Shown here: piece after piece, positions 45,925 through 57,479 of the stretch
How the letters are laid out: every line of letters starts with the position of its first letter
How positions within the stretch are numbered: the stretch's first letter is position 1
Source: Siphonodentalium dalli
Taxonomy: Eukaryota > Mollusca > Scaphopoda > Gadilida > Siphonodentaliidae
Direction of reading: 5' to 3'
Length of the DNA: 64,000 bases
Assembly (NCBI GenBank): GCA_032622095.1
Contig: CP136066.1
Span: 144,491,559-144,555,558, forward strand
The notes under the pieces: generated by a model
What the model saw: the letters and a program-made list of their open reading frames with translations, nothing else
Database searches by the model: none
What the model was told of the DNA's origin: nothing
Made by a program: the position numbers and the translations under genes

Positions 45925-46860
45925 GCGCCGCTATATACAGTATAGGTGGGGTCTGGTAGGCGGTGTTAATGCGATATTGTCTGTTCACAAATGGACAATG
46001 TTAACGGTTGCGTCGCCACCACATGAGATATGTGCTTAACTAACGCGACCTATTTTAGTCACAAGAGGTCCGTGCCATGCACCAATAATAGTTGTGCCGT
46101 CACAGTTGGTGGGCTGGGTTATCGCGCGATACAATTTGGCCACACATGATTGGTGTCACAAGTATGACAGTTGCTCCGTCAGATGTAGTTGGGTGGGTTG
46201 TTATCGTGAGATACACCTCTATCACACGTGGTCGGTGTCACGTGTATATAGAGTTGCGTAGTAAAATTTGTTGCGCTGTGTTACCGTGAGACATAGTTTG
46301 GTCGCAAATAGTCTGTGTCACACGTTTAACAGTTGACCCGTCACAGTAATTTTGGTGGGCTGTGTAAATTACCATGCGATAAATGTTGATCGCAAATGGC
46401 CGGTGTCTGCACACGACGTATAATAGTTGCGCCGTCGCACTTGGTGGCATGTGCTACCATGCGATACAGTTTGGTCACACATGGTCGGTATCACACATAT
46501 AACAACTGCGCCGTAAAATTTGTTGGGCTGTGTTATCATGAGACACAGTTTGGTCGCAAACCGTCTGTGCCACACGTATATATATAACAGTTGAGCCGTC
46601 TGCACACGACGTATAATAGTTGCGCCGTCGCAGTTGGTGGCCTGTGTTACCGAGCGATACAGTTTGATCACAACTGGTCGGTATCACACATGCAATAGTT
46701 GCACATTAGCAGTTGGTGGCCTGTGTTACCGTGCGATTCAGTTTGGCCACAAATGGTTGGGATCACACATATAACAGTTGCGCCGTCACAGTTGGTGGGT
46801 TGTGTTATCCTTAACACATATTGGTCACACAATCATGGTCGGTGTGATATATAACGTCTG
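45925..46860 (+). repeat. 79-bp minisatellite, about ten units
   Basis: Units start GTTGCGCCGTCACAGTTGG at roughly 46091, 46170, 46252, 46331, 46425, 46504, 46619, 46698 and 46777. Each continues GGCTGTGTTACCGTG, CGATACAGTTTGGTCACA and TGGTCGGTGTCACACATATA. Most units are exactly 79 bp; some carry 5-15 bp insertions, and a 29-bp fragment sits at 46590. The period is not a multiple of three, and the open frames are not conserved between units. Confidence 0.92.
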
Positions 46861-47547
46861 CGTCTTTATCGTGTGTACTGTAGACGGACTTGGTTACCTA
46901 GGCAGTTTGGTGACACAATCATGAGGGAATCAGAAATACAGTCAGACATGGCTATGTTGCCCTCAGCGATATTCTACATTATATGTACATTGTTATATGT
47001 TACTGTCATTGTATTATGTGCGACTTCCATACCCACAATGGGAGTTGACATCTTCATCTCTTAATTGAGTCTAAACTATTATTAATATTAAGGACAATTT
47101 TAAGCTGAAACGGTTGACGGTAAATGCGCCACAATCATGTTTCCCACCGATGTGTTCAAATAAAATATATATATCGGTACTGGGGTGTTTAAAAGTGCAA
47201 AATACATGAGAATTAAATGGTCCTTCTATATGACAACCATTCAAGTTCACAGCTAAAGGTCTACTAGCTGGAATAACATATAATGATAATATTTAATGGA
47301 TAAATTGTATTAATAATATCAGGAATAAATGAATTGAGGAGTTTCTTCTTCCTGTATATGTAGTTCACTCAAAAGATTCTCCTGAGATTGGTAATGTAAG
47401 GATTGAAATAAGTTTTATCGATAATTTGATAATAAATCTTTGAACATGCTGCGCGTCTATATAATGGGAAATAGGGCATGTGTATATGTGAGCAAATATA
47501 GGATTAGCATTGCCAGTATTAATAATATCACATTTGAGGGGTGTAAA
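46861..47547. other. Unassigned region
   Basis: May include the 3' untranslated tail of the minus-strand LINE that follows. No clear tail motif. Confidence 0.45.
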
Positions 47548-50500
47548 CTATACTCTACTGCAAAATGCATACAATAACCTGTGTGTATGTGAGACAACTC
47601 CATTAGCCATGATACTACTGGAATACTGGATATCACAAATTATAGTTATGAAGGATCTCATTGTTGTATTACTCAGTTCTATGATGAGAGACTTGCATTT
47701 CGAGTACATGCCGAGGACACCAGTCAATAAAATCTTACTAAGATCCATATCATGAGAACTATACATAAAGGATAATTTATCTTCAGTATTGTGTTTTCCA
47801 AACTTAGGAATAGTGTCACTCAAATAATCCATTGTACAGATCCTTTCGGTAGCAAGGCGACTACAGTTTAGCATAAAAAAATTCTCATCTTCCACCACCA
47901 TTTAACAGATAAGTGCCATTATGTCTACCTTTTTCAACTACTAACTTATATACAATTGATTATTCTTAATTTGGTAAAGGAAATTATAACATCTTCAGGC
48001 ATGTCTGTCAGGAGATATTTTTTCATCCCGAATGTTGTCTTAAATGTTCTATAGAATCTCAGTGTATTCCCATTTGATTTTTTGATATCACTAAATAAAC
48101 CTTTCCTCCAGTACTCTGTACGATCTCTTTCTAGTTGTTTAGAGATAACACGGCTCAATTTCTTACTGCTGAAAGTTGACTGTGAATCCAAGCATGCTGA
48201 AACTCAATTTTCTCAAGAAATAACTCCACATTATGTGCAAAAGCATCTATCTATTGCGAAATCCTCAATATATGCAATTTTGCTAAAGCTTCATCAGGTA
48301 GATTGATACTATGGTGCCAGAACCCTACAACAGTTTTAATATAAATAAGATATATTCCTGTCTCACCTAAGCATGGCAAATTAGTCGCCGCCCTGGTCAC
48401 GTTTAAAGGCATCTTAATATATTAAAAGTGGATGTTTTCGTGTTGGACGTCGAAACTCTCCATTAAGGTTTCAATGTTTTTCCTTCTCGAATCATATAAT
48501 ATAAAGTGGTAAATTCACTCCAATATAACAATAGAGGTTTAATACATGAGTTAACTAATTTCAACATTTGCATAATGTCATTGTTCTCACACAAAACATG
48601 TCTTCTTATACACACCGTAGCTTTAGTTGCTTTCCTGCATAAATAATCTAGTGCTGGGGAAAAGATAGCAGATGGTTTCATTATAAATCCAAGGTATTTG
48701 TATTCATTGATTTGGTCAACTTTAACACTATAAGTAAAATACACATATTTTGAATATTCTACCATTGTGGTTGAAAACCATAATGTTTGATGTTTTCAGA
48801 TTAACCGACAATCCCCATATTGAACAGAATTCTCCTAATTTATCCACAGTATTATGTAGCCCATCATTTGATTCCGATATGACAACAATGTCATCTACAT
48901 ATAATAGACAGACAACTTGGATTTATTCAGGGTTACTGGATTACATGAAACATTCAGAATATCTACAAAATCATTCATGTACATGTATATGGAGAATAGG
49001 GAAGGGCTTAACACAGTGCAATTGTTTAATGCCAACTGATGACAGAATATTTCGTGAGCCACCTGGCAGCTTAATTGAATAATCTACTTCTTTGATAACT
49101 TCATACACATATCCGACAACACCAAACTTCTGAAGTTTCAACATAAGCGCATTCACGTGTACTGTGTCAAAAGCTTTTCTTAAGTGTACAACGCATCCAT
49201 TAGATTTACTTTAGGCTTTGTCAATTAAATTTTAAGTATCATAATATGGTCTGTATTACAACACCCTTTTTGAAATTGATTTGTTCATTACATATTGTGA
49301 TATTCTCGGATAGAAAATTATCGAGCCTTCCATTGAGAATTTTTGCATATAGTTTTGACATACAACTAGATAAGGCAATGCCTCTGTAGTTCCCGCGGTC
49401 TTCAGCCATTCCCTTTTATGTGGATAAATTAAAGAGATTGAGAACAAAAATCACATCTACATTAATACTAGTAGAAAAGAATCCTTTATTCATATCATTA
49501 CTTCCATCGGTGCCGCAGAAAGTCTTAGGCTTCAGAGTGGATATCGCCTTCCTGACGTCTGCTTCTGTTATAATCCCTAACTGTTTGGCCAGGGAAATAT
49601 CCTTTGAGAATCTTTGTATCGCTACTTTCATTGAGAATGGAGTTAAAATAAGTCACCAGCTATGAGGTGATATATTTGAGTTATATTTGACTTATCTTGG
49701 AGAATATCTGTCATTCGGGGGATTTAATATCGCTATCAATACCCGTCAGGATATCATTGCGATGAGTTTTTGTTTCTGTCGAATAATTTGTTTGTATTTT
49801 TTTATATTCAACCATAAATGTCATTCTTAGAGTTTTGTTCAGAGGATCATTAGCCAGTTTTCTGCTAAAGTGCTTTACATATTTATATTTTCCACTGCAA
49901 TCTTTGTCATGCCACTTCTTCTTAATCTTTCTCTTTTGATTTCTATTACGTTTCTGTTTATTTTTTATAACATTCCCAGTTTTTGTCAGGTAAAATGTAA
50001 AGTGATTTGTTATAGTGTTCACTGTATATACCCACAATTTTGCAAACATTAAATCAGGTCAATATTGTCCATTAGAGCACAAGTGCTATTGAAATCAACA
50101 TGGCTTAACTCTTTCTGATAATTTTAAATATTCTATCATTGGCCTGTGGTATTGGAGTTAGTTACATATTCAGACATCCCCTATGTATAAAGTTATCATT
50201 ATGAACAATCATCACATTTTTTGTCATTCATAAATACAGATGTAATGCTGCTATTGAACCATGCCACTTTTCCTGTGAGTATCGACTGCTTAACTACAGC
50301 AGAATTATGGGTAACTTTTCAGGATTTAGTCGGAAATATGACTTGTTGCCATTCATCGGAAAGCTCTCGCCGAGAGCTTTCCGACGAATGGCAACAAGCC
50401 ATATTTCCGACTAAATCCTGAAAAGTTACCCATAATTCTGCTGTGGTTAAGCAGTAGATGTGGTTTATCCCCACATGGTGTGAGGGCTGACACAACAACT

Positions 50501-51405
50501 ATGGAACTCGATGCCTTGGCTTTAGCCACCACATTTTAAAACTGATCCACGAATCAAACATGTCCCCATCTGACTTTTAATTATTCACTCTCACATGAAT
50601 AATCACACTCTTTTTTGTAGTAGGTTATGTCACCCAGAGAATTAACTGCATCTTCAATGAGGGGATGTGAAGACGATTAATGGGTCTGAGGTTAGTCCAT
50701 GCACTTGTCAATCTTCTCATGTCATTCATTTTACAGATGAATGCATGGAGAATAACTACTTCCGGGTCCGGATGTCGACTATCCTCGTCGCAGCTAAATG
50801 ACGTTGTGATGTCGTGTGCTGGGCTGCTGACGTTATTGCCATTTTTCAGTATAAAAATATAACGGGAATATCACAAGAACCGTAACATTGACTCTGTTTA
50901 AAGGCTATTATCGTTCACAATCGTGGAACATCATTCACTGTTTGAAACATCTAGATGCAGTTATTCCGATGCAACAATCTCTGAGTTCCGGTTATGAATA
51001 ATCGCCTACTGCTAGTGTTCTAAAGTAGGTCCGTGGGTACTACGTACCATATAGCATACGACGTGCACTTTTATAGTTACGGACGTCATAGCATGGTAGA
51101 GGTTAATAACAGGGATTTTATTCAGACTTGCAGTTTCGTCATCATCGGTATCGCAATTAGCGGGTACATTAACTCCTTTACAAGTTATATCAGTCTCCAT
51201 CATGTTTTGAAGTTTCTTTCCGTATTCTCAAGTTTCGTCTAATTTCAAATAGCTAAAGTATGCTGACCTCTTTCGTTAGATCCACATTTTCTTGATTCTT
51301 AATTTTCACAAGAATTGATGGCTTGTTGTTATACATTTGTTGTATATCCACAAGAGTGATGGATGTTAGATCACCTTTAGGTTTAATTTTTACGTTTTCA
51401 GCCAT
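47548..51405 (-). pseudogene. Near full-length decayed LINE (element L-A)
   Basis: Minus-strand non-LTR retrotransposon broken by many frameshifts. In reading order: a start-like frame at 51405 (MAENVKIKPKGDL, then DIQQMYNNKPS; possibly ORF1, tentative); a palindrome at 50286-50454; KKWHDKDC and FSRKLANDPLNKTLR (49.7-50.0 kb), the linker that normally lies between endonuclease and RT; ITEADVRKAISTLKPK and CGTDG (49.4-49.6 kb), the RT entry; NKFGVVGYVYEV-type motif B region (49.0-49.15 kb); LLYVDDIVVISESND with the catalytic YVDD at 48890-48901; YKYLGFIM, PALDYLCRKATKA and NSCIKPLLLY (48.46-48.77 kb), the thumb; CHALxxGETGIYLIYIK and FWHHSINLPDEA; FSDIKKSNGNTLRFYRTFK (48.0-48.2 kb); and a final EKGRH...VEDENFFMLNC segment (47.5-47.9 kb), the C-terminal tail. 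No convincing endonuclease motifs were found. The active-site motif survives, but the element is dead. Confidence 0.88.
50286..50454. repeat. 169-bp near-perfect palindrome inside LINE L-A
   Basis: CTGCTTAACTACAGCAGAAT at the left pairs with its complement at the right. The arms are about 84 bp, the centre is at CTCTCGCCGAGAG, and there is no loop. Only about three mismatches are visible. It occupies the 5' part of the LINE remnant. Confidence 0.9.
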
Positions 51406-51539
51406 TGTATTATTTCGGTGTGCACTCTTGATTTACGAAATTAGGAAATCTATTATTTCGTTCGACGCTGCTTAATGGATATTCAAAGGATTCCTATTTC
51501 ATTTAAGATCAGACATTGTTTTCATGGATTTCCCAACTT

Positions 51540-52870
51540 AATTTACTCCAATATTTTAGTGATTTTCATTCATTTTATTTGTAATATATCTCATATTTCG
51601 TTCTAAAAAACGAAGTACGTTTTCATTTTTTAAACCGGAAGCACATCTACAATTGAAGTCTGTGAAGTTGACATTAAATAGATCAAACTCGATACCAAGG
51701 ATGGTGATCGATTTCATAGAGTTCCTGAATTGTAGTAAGGTCACCACCACAACCCCGTTTTGCCCCAAAACGGCTTGTGTTTTTAGATCTATATGTGATG
51801 AGTTTCAATCATCCTGGGGGAAGGGGTCATGTCATCTGCATATTGCGTATGGGTGTATTCTGAGTCATCTATTTGTAGGCCTTTTATTGGATTGACTATG
51901 ATGTTGAGAATTTTCACTGAAAGAATGAATACATCATTGGATAATAGGTACCTAGTCTAACTCCTCTTTCAATTTCTATTTTATTTGATAGTTTTTCCAA
52001 TGTCATTAAAATGCAGGTGAATATATTTGAATACAGAGTTATTTCCCAACATCTCAGTGATGGACCCAAGTTGAAGAACGCTAAGTACTTTCGATGAAAT
52101 TCCATTCGAGATAATCAAAAGCTTTTTCAAAGTAAAAAAAATTGCAAGACTATTAGGAATATTTCTTTTTTCACATTTATGTGTAATATCGAACATCAGT
52201 CTGATTGATTGCCCTATATATCTTCGATTGATTCCCCTATATATCTTCCTGCCATGAAGCCTAGTTATGAATTGTGAATTATATATATCTTTTGGGAGAT
52301 ATTTCTGTATGCGGTTTGCAATTGCCGACGATGCAATTTCCATATGGACATTGAGAATTGAGATTGGTCTCCATTGTTTTAATTGTGTCCTATCTCTATT
52401 GGATGTTGCTGATCCCACATCTTTGGCAATTGAAAGTTCGTGTTGTGAGTAACCGTGATTGAGGGCGCTTAAGACATATTTGCCCAGGTCGTTCCAAAAA
52501 GTTGTTATAGAAGCTGGCTGTGTAACCATCGCTATACCTGGTGAACGTTAATTTTTCATAACTTGTATACGCCTTTTCACATTCTATTTTTGTTAATAAT
52601 CCCTGTAACGAGTTTGATTCATCTTCGTCTAAAATAATTAAGAAGGGGTTGTATTTTTCCCAGAAACCAAAAGTAGAATTGTTTTGCTTATCCAAAATTA
52701 CTTGGATGCATACAATTTTTATAAAAATAATTCTTGTTCTGAAATGATCTGAGAAAATTCTTCGGTTTCGGTGCCATCTGATCGGACAATTTTTGGAATG
52801 ATTTTTGGAAGTATAATTTATAATAGGTCTAGCTCTTGACGACAGTGGATTAAAATAGCAAATATTTGGG
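51540..52870 (-). pseudogene. LINE RT fragment, L1/Tx1-like (element L-B)
   Basis: A second minus-strand LINE, immediately upstream of L-A. In reading order: an NHSKN and DGTETEEFSQIISEQ linker (52.7-52.86 kb); SNSLQGLLTKIECEKA and YSDGYTASFYNNF (52.4-52.7 kb), matching 'LEG.IT..E...AL...N..K.PG.DG....FY+.FW'; DLGKYVLSALNHGY; LKQWRPISILNVHMEIASSA, the 'NWRPISLLN.DYKI..K.LA' block; QYLPKDI-like and RRYIGQSIRLMFDI; SLAIFFTLKK, motif A with Asp-Phe-Glu-Lys-Ala-Phe largely lost; IERGVRLGTYYP, from 'G.RQGDPLSP'; and QYADDMTPSP, motif C with an intact YADD at about 51865. Finally, a frame to 51556 has ILGIEFDL, 'LG'. The wording resembles L1/Tx1-type rather than CR1-type RT. Stops and frameshifts are present throughout. 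Confidence 0.85.
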
Positions 52871-53714
52871 TCCTTATATAACTCCCATTTTCTAAGAAAA
52901 AGAAAGTGGAGGTTGTTTGGTAATTTGTGACTTGTTATCCATAAGAGATGAATTCCGAGGTAGCGAGAATATGTGAATTATGGAATAAAATGTTTGTTAT
53001 TATTATACAATATCTTTTAGACAACTAAAGTAATCTGACTATGTCGCATTTCCAACTTAGAATTATTAATAACACAACACGTATGTATATTATTTACGTA
53101 CATGCAGTAGGTTGCTACTTGTCAAAATTAGTAAAAGTACATAGTCGATAAAGCATCTAAATGTAATGGACTACATGTAGAATTTCAGTCTCGGCCAGCT
53201 CGTCTGTATCAATAGTCCGAACAATCACGACTTATCTTTCCGATAAGGGTAGAGGATGATATAGGACATGCATAGCCTTTGAACAACTATAATAGAATAG
53301 GATATAGAATGCCTCTGAGAGAAGTGGTTATAAGTTGTTGTACTATGAGAATGTTCAACAATTAAAACATCCTTTCGGTTTGAACCTTATCTCAACGTTA
53401 CTGCAAAACTGTCCACTTTCAGAGTTGGAAGAGGCCTATCAACAAAACGGCGATATCTAGAATACAGGGCGATCTGAATTCCTGATTTCCCTGGACTTAG
53501 CCGTAGTAACTTGATGTCATTGATGGATTAGGTTGCCCAGATAATTGTGTCAGAAACAGTCACCGCGGTTATTTGATGTGACTGATGTTAAAGGCGGCCA
53601 TTGACATGTTGTGTTTACGAATTATGACACGACACTTGTTATGAATAGTCAAAAGGGGCGCGCTGAAATCGTGAAATGTCGAAACCCGATCTCATTAGCC
53701 AAAGCCTTGACCTT
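52871..53714. other. Unassigned region
   Basis: The part adjoining L-B may be decayed endonuclease sequence but could not be read. No other feature. Confidence 0.45.
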
Positions 53715-53776
53715 GTGTGTCTGACATTTGCAGACTGATGTCAACAGATGGTGCATTTAGTGACGCTACCCCCGCA
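53715..53776. mobile_element. Relic end of the 9.1-kb palindromic MITE family
   Basis: TGTGTCTGACATTTGCAGAC, then GTGCATTTAGTGACGCTACC, matches the terminal repeat of the element at 9158-9392 with scattered changes. Only one end remains before the triplet repeat. Confidence 0.6.
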
Positions 53777-53783
53777 CGTGAAT

Positions 53784-53930
53784 GATGACGGGAATGATGG
53801 CGGTGGTGATGGCGGTGGTGATGGCGGTGGTGATGACAACGAAGAAGCTGATTATGATGATGATGATGATGATGATTATGATGAAGATTAGCATAATACA
53901 GATGACGAGTATAGTGATGATGAAAAAGAT
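53784..53930. repeat. GGCGGTGGTGAT minisatellite and GAT microsatellite
   Basis: The dodecamer GATGGCGGTGGT repeats about three times (53796-53832), followed by GAT units to about 53930. Confidence 0.9.
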
Positions 53931-54103
53931 GATGATGAGGACAAATTTAAGATGACGATGACTATGTTGTAAATAGTGTATATGTTTCCTATTCATCTCT
54001 AATTTCATGTTTGAGTTATTAAAGCATTCATCCGAACCTCATTATGATTATAGGCCTCATATGCTATGGGAGACCTAGAATCAGATTGAAGTTCCCCTGT
54101 TAA
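53931..54103. other. Spacer before MITE P1
   Basis: No feature apart from the TTAA target site at its right edge. Confidence 0.5.
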
Positions 54104-54496
54104 CCCTTTACCCAACAAACCGGCCAAAACCGGCCAAATAAAGATTCAACAGCCTAAAATATCTTCGGTCTGTCTTAATAAAACCATACAAATATGGATA
54201 TCATTGGAACCGGCTCCTTGACCACATTGTGATAGTTACAGTTATGCCCTGTGCCAATGCATTCTCTTATATATGCGAGTCGACCATTGGTCGCCTCGCA
54301 TATATAAGAGAATGCATTGGCCTAAAAAGAAATCTTTTTTTAAAACTTTTTACCATTTTTTCTTACATTCTTTAACAATTTTATAATTTTTAATGTGTTA
54401 AGCCAATGCATTCTCTTATATATGCGAGGCGACCTATGGTCGACTCGCATATATAAGAGAATGCATTGGCACAGGGCCGTTCTGTTGGGTAAAGGG
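54104..54496. mobile_element. TTAA MITE family P1, intact copy
   Basis: TTAA (54100-54103 and 54497-54500) brackets CCCTTTACCCAACA...TGTTGGGTAAAGGG, a perfect 14-bp TIR (18 bp with the target site). Inside are two long hairpins, 54251-54321 and 54401-54472, each pairing GCCAATGCATTCTCTTATAT with its complement around a GTCGACC-type centre. CCC/GGG ends plus a TTAA target is the piggyBac superfamily signature. No transposase frame. Truncated relatives lie at 3144, 6321 and 29311. Confidence 0.92.
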
Positions 54497-54646
54497 TTAA
54501 ATTTTGTGATGTTCACCAATAGTCACCTCAATTATGTATTGTATCTTCTGCAAATTAGGGGATATAGAAATTGAACAGAAGGAAAAAAGTAACTGAAAAC
54601 AAAGTTAATTTGAGACTATAGATACTTATCAGAAAATGAGGCATAC

Positions 54647-54727
54647 GCAGAATGAGGTCCACTGTACGGGTAGCATCACTAAATTCATTCTCTTGGTACC
54701 TCATTCTGCAAATGTCAGACACACTAT
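54647..54727. mobile_element. Short relic of the 9.1-kb palindromic MITE family
   Basis: CGCAGAATGAGGTCCACTGT, GGTAGCATCACTAAATTCA and CCTCATTCTGCAAATGTCAG form a collapsed hairpin of the family at 9158-9392. The centre is deleted, leaving about 80 bp. Confidence 0.7.
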
Positions 54728-54755
54728 TGAAATGCTTGATTTGCCAACATATAAT

Positions 54756-55529
54756 TATACCCCCCGCAACGAAGTTAGGGGGGTATACTGGAGTCAGCTT
54801 GTCCGTTCGTCCGTCCGCCCGTCCGTCCGTCCGTCAGTCCGTCTGTGGACACAAATTTGTCCGGAGATTTTCTCAGTCGTTTTTTGATCGATTTCCGTGA
54901 AAATTGGCACAGACATCAACCACCATGGGAACCTGTGCACCTGCGATTATGACGTCTGTCGGACTTTTTTTTGGTGGATTTATCCACCCTTTTTCGACTT
55001 AGAAAATTTTCGCAACATATATAATTTTGTCCGAGCTTTTATTCCTACATTATTAGGTAACTTTTTTTTAACTTGGCACAAAATATTTAGTACCATGGGA
55101 ACCTGTGCACCTGCGATTAAGACGTCTGTCCGACATTTGTTGGTGGAGTTATCCCCCTTTTTCGACTTAGAAATTATTTTGCAACATGCATAATTTTGTC
55201 CGAGCTTTTATTCCTACATTTGTACGTCAATGTTTTTTTTAATCTTGGCACTGATATTTAGTACCATGGGAACCTGTGCACCTGCGATTATGATGTCTGT
55301 CCGACTTTTTTTGTGTGGAGTTATTCCCCTTTTTGCAACATGCATAATTTTGTCCGAGCTTTTATTCCTATACATTTTTCGGTAATAGGTTTAAAATTAG
55401 GGTTGTGCACCTGCAATGGGAACTGTTATTTTATTATTTTAACTAAATGTTTACTGACATGTGAAACATCTTAGTATTTAAAAAACACGGGGGGTATCCT
55501 TAGTCCCATTGGGACAGTCACACCTCTAG
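54756..55529 (+). mobile_element. Helitron/Helentron-like element E
   Basis: Starts with a perfect 10-bp-arm hairpin (TATACCCCCC at 54756-54765, complement at 54778-54787), then CTGGAGTCAGCTTGTCCG and GTCCGTCC repeats. Three tandem units of about 170 bp (near 54921, 55092 and 55262) carry ACCATGGGAACCTGTGCACC, GACGTCTGTCCGAC and TTTTGTCCGAGCTTTTATTC. The 3' end repeats GGGGGGTAT, then has hairpin GTCCCATTGGGAC, AGTCACACCT and CTAG (55526-55529) before a T. The 3' end is Helitron-like, whereas the 5' end with its hairpin differs from the TC start of copies A-D. Non-coding. Confidence 0.72.
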
Positions 55530-56714
55530 TTAAACTTCAATCAAGATTCATGTATCTTTGAATGATCTCTCGTGAAACTGTGCCGTTCGAGCAATGGAAA
55601 ACAACTTCGTGTATCCGGTCCTCACATATCCAAGCTCCGATCTTGTTATATGTTTACGTACATCGACGTTTGGTTTTGAACAGAGTTCTACCAGTATATG
55701 CCTTTATTTGTGTTCAATGCAATGTGCACATGCTACATCCACTAACATGAACCGTATAATAGGGCGTGTAATTGTGTGTTATCATTCAAGGACTAGTTTT
55801 ACACGAAAAAATAAAACGCTAAATAAATAGATGTCTCAATTATCGAGATTTATTGTAATTTGTCATCTTTGTACAAGCAATTCCTCCTTATATATTTTTA
55901 AAACTGTTTTATGTCAGTTAGTGGACTTGCGACTGGCCCATCGGAACGATCGAATGGGTGTCATTCGGGGCTCAATTTGACTCCGCACTTATGGACCTAT
56001 TCCCCCACTCAAGTCTCAAACTTCAGTTCTTTTTATATTATTGATCTACCACATGTATTAATTAATTGCCTTCCAGAGCAGAAATCTGACAATTGTCAAA
56101 CAGTATGATGAAAATTGCTTCGTCTTCACAGAACAACTTATTTTAGAACCCTGCTCTTGCGCCAGTTGATATTAAACGAACAATCACACTCCACCATACC
56201 GGGATGCCAAATGAACCATAACTCGTAGCAAATTCACTCTGGAAGGCAAAATCCTACACAAAATACACAAATCGTGCATGTAAATATGTTCAACATTTTC
56301 TTGTACTTAAGTTATTGTATTGGGAGACTGGCTTCGTAAATTGACAAAACTTGTGCTCACTCCCTTTTGTAGTATAAAAATAAAATGTTTCAAGTCACTT
56401 ATACACGCACGCAGACCGTATAACTACAAACCCGTGTTTTATTTTTGTGACGCACTAGGTTTTATTTGAGGTCAGAATGTATTACTTTCACAGTACATCC
56501 ATTTTGCTCATATTCCAGAGCAAAACACCACAAATAATTGATGATGTTTTTGTCATTGATCATGTATAGGGTACTTACTCTCAGTGCTATATACTCTCTG
56601 TGGAATTGTGGCGTATCGGACCTTTAATTGTGAACTTCTTCCATATCGGTGCATATATCAAACGATCTTTCTTTGAGAAAAATTAATTATGAATATATCA
56701 GTTAGCTTTAAAAT
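55530..56714. other. Unassigned region
   Basis: No gene or repeat recognised. The last part may belong to the LINE that follows. Confidence 0.5.
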
Positions 56715-57185
56715 TTGGTGTGTGGACTGACTGACACTGTACCTGAACTACATGCCGACGTTTACGGATACACACTAGTTACACACTTCTGTTTCGAATG
56801 TCCAATATTCCGAAATCAAAGAACTAAATTATATGACAGACCAGATGAGTATGCTTTCACAATGGTAGACGTAAACCATTTCCTCCGAGGCGAACTACTC
56901 TTTTATATTGTTCAAAAATATATTTCAGAAAGCAAACGTTTAACTTGACGAAAAACAGTCGTAACTACTCACGGCATGGCATGATATCTATAGGAGAGGA
57001 TCTCGGTAATCACAATCAACCAATCACCAGACATCATCATCAACATTCCTAACATTACATGTACATTATGTCTGTTATTCATCTTGTTTAAACATTTGTG
57101 TAATTGTTGTCGGGAGAGTGGTCACCTTATGTTGTTATAACTTGTGTCAAATCCCTTGTAACTTGTGTTACAATAGATATGTTTA
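56715..57185 (+). pseudogene. LINE 3' end with Cys/His tail
   Basis: The frame 56715-56948 contains THFCFECPIFRNQRTKLYD, then MVDVNHFLRGE and IVQKYISESKRLT before the stop. This corresponds to the C-terminal 'EH.L..CP.Y..QR..L......LLFG......N...F..VQ.YI..S+RF' block seen in the LINE at 6745-7493. The non-coding tail runs to about 57185 (ACAATAGATATGTTTAAACC), again similar to the 7.9-kb tail. The upstream RT is absent or unreadable. Plus-strand and 5' truncated. Confidence 0.75.
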
Positions 57186-57479
57186 AACCAAACCACTAGT
57201 TAATACTAGTGACTTGGCTGTGTGTATAGTCGTTTCCGTCCGATTGGCGGATAGGATGATCGGTCTGAATTTCGCAGGTCCCTTCACCCTTTCTTGATGT
57301 GAACACTACATCCATCATTTGACTTCGACCAGGTGACCAACAGGCAACCATTTTAGTTGTTAGGTGCACAGTCATGGGGTACATGTCGATGTGGTTGGCG
57401 TGGTTTGTTGGCACTGCACGAAGTTGCTTGGAGGCAAGGCGTGGTAGAGGTGTCAACTGCCGTTGAGTTCTATATGGGC
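57186..57479. other. Spacer between two LINE ends
   Basis: Could be the 3' region of the minus-strand LINE next to it. No distinct feature. Confidence 0.4.

Noticed and set aside
45925-46860. CRISPR-like array
   Set aside because: The 79-bp units are contiguous and fully similar with no unique spacers, so this is a minisatellite in a eukaryotic context.
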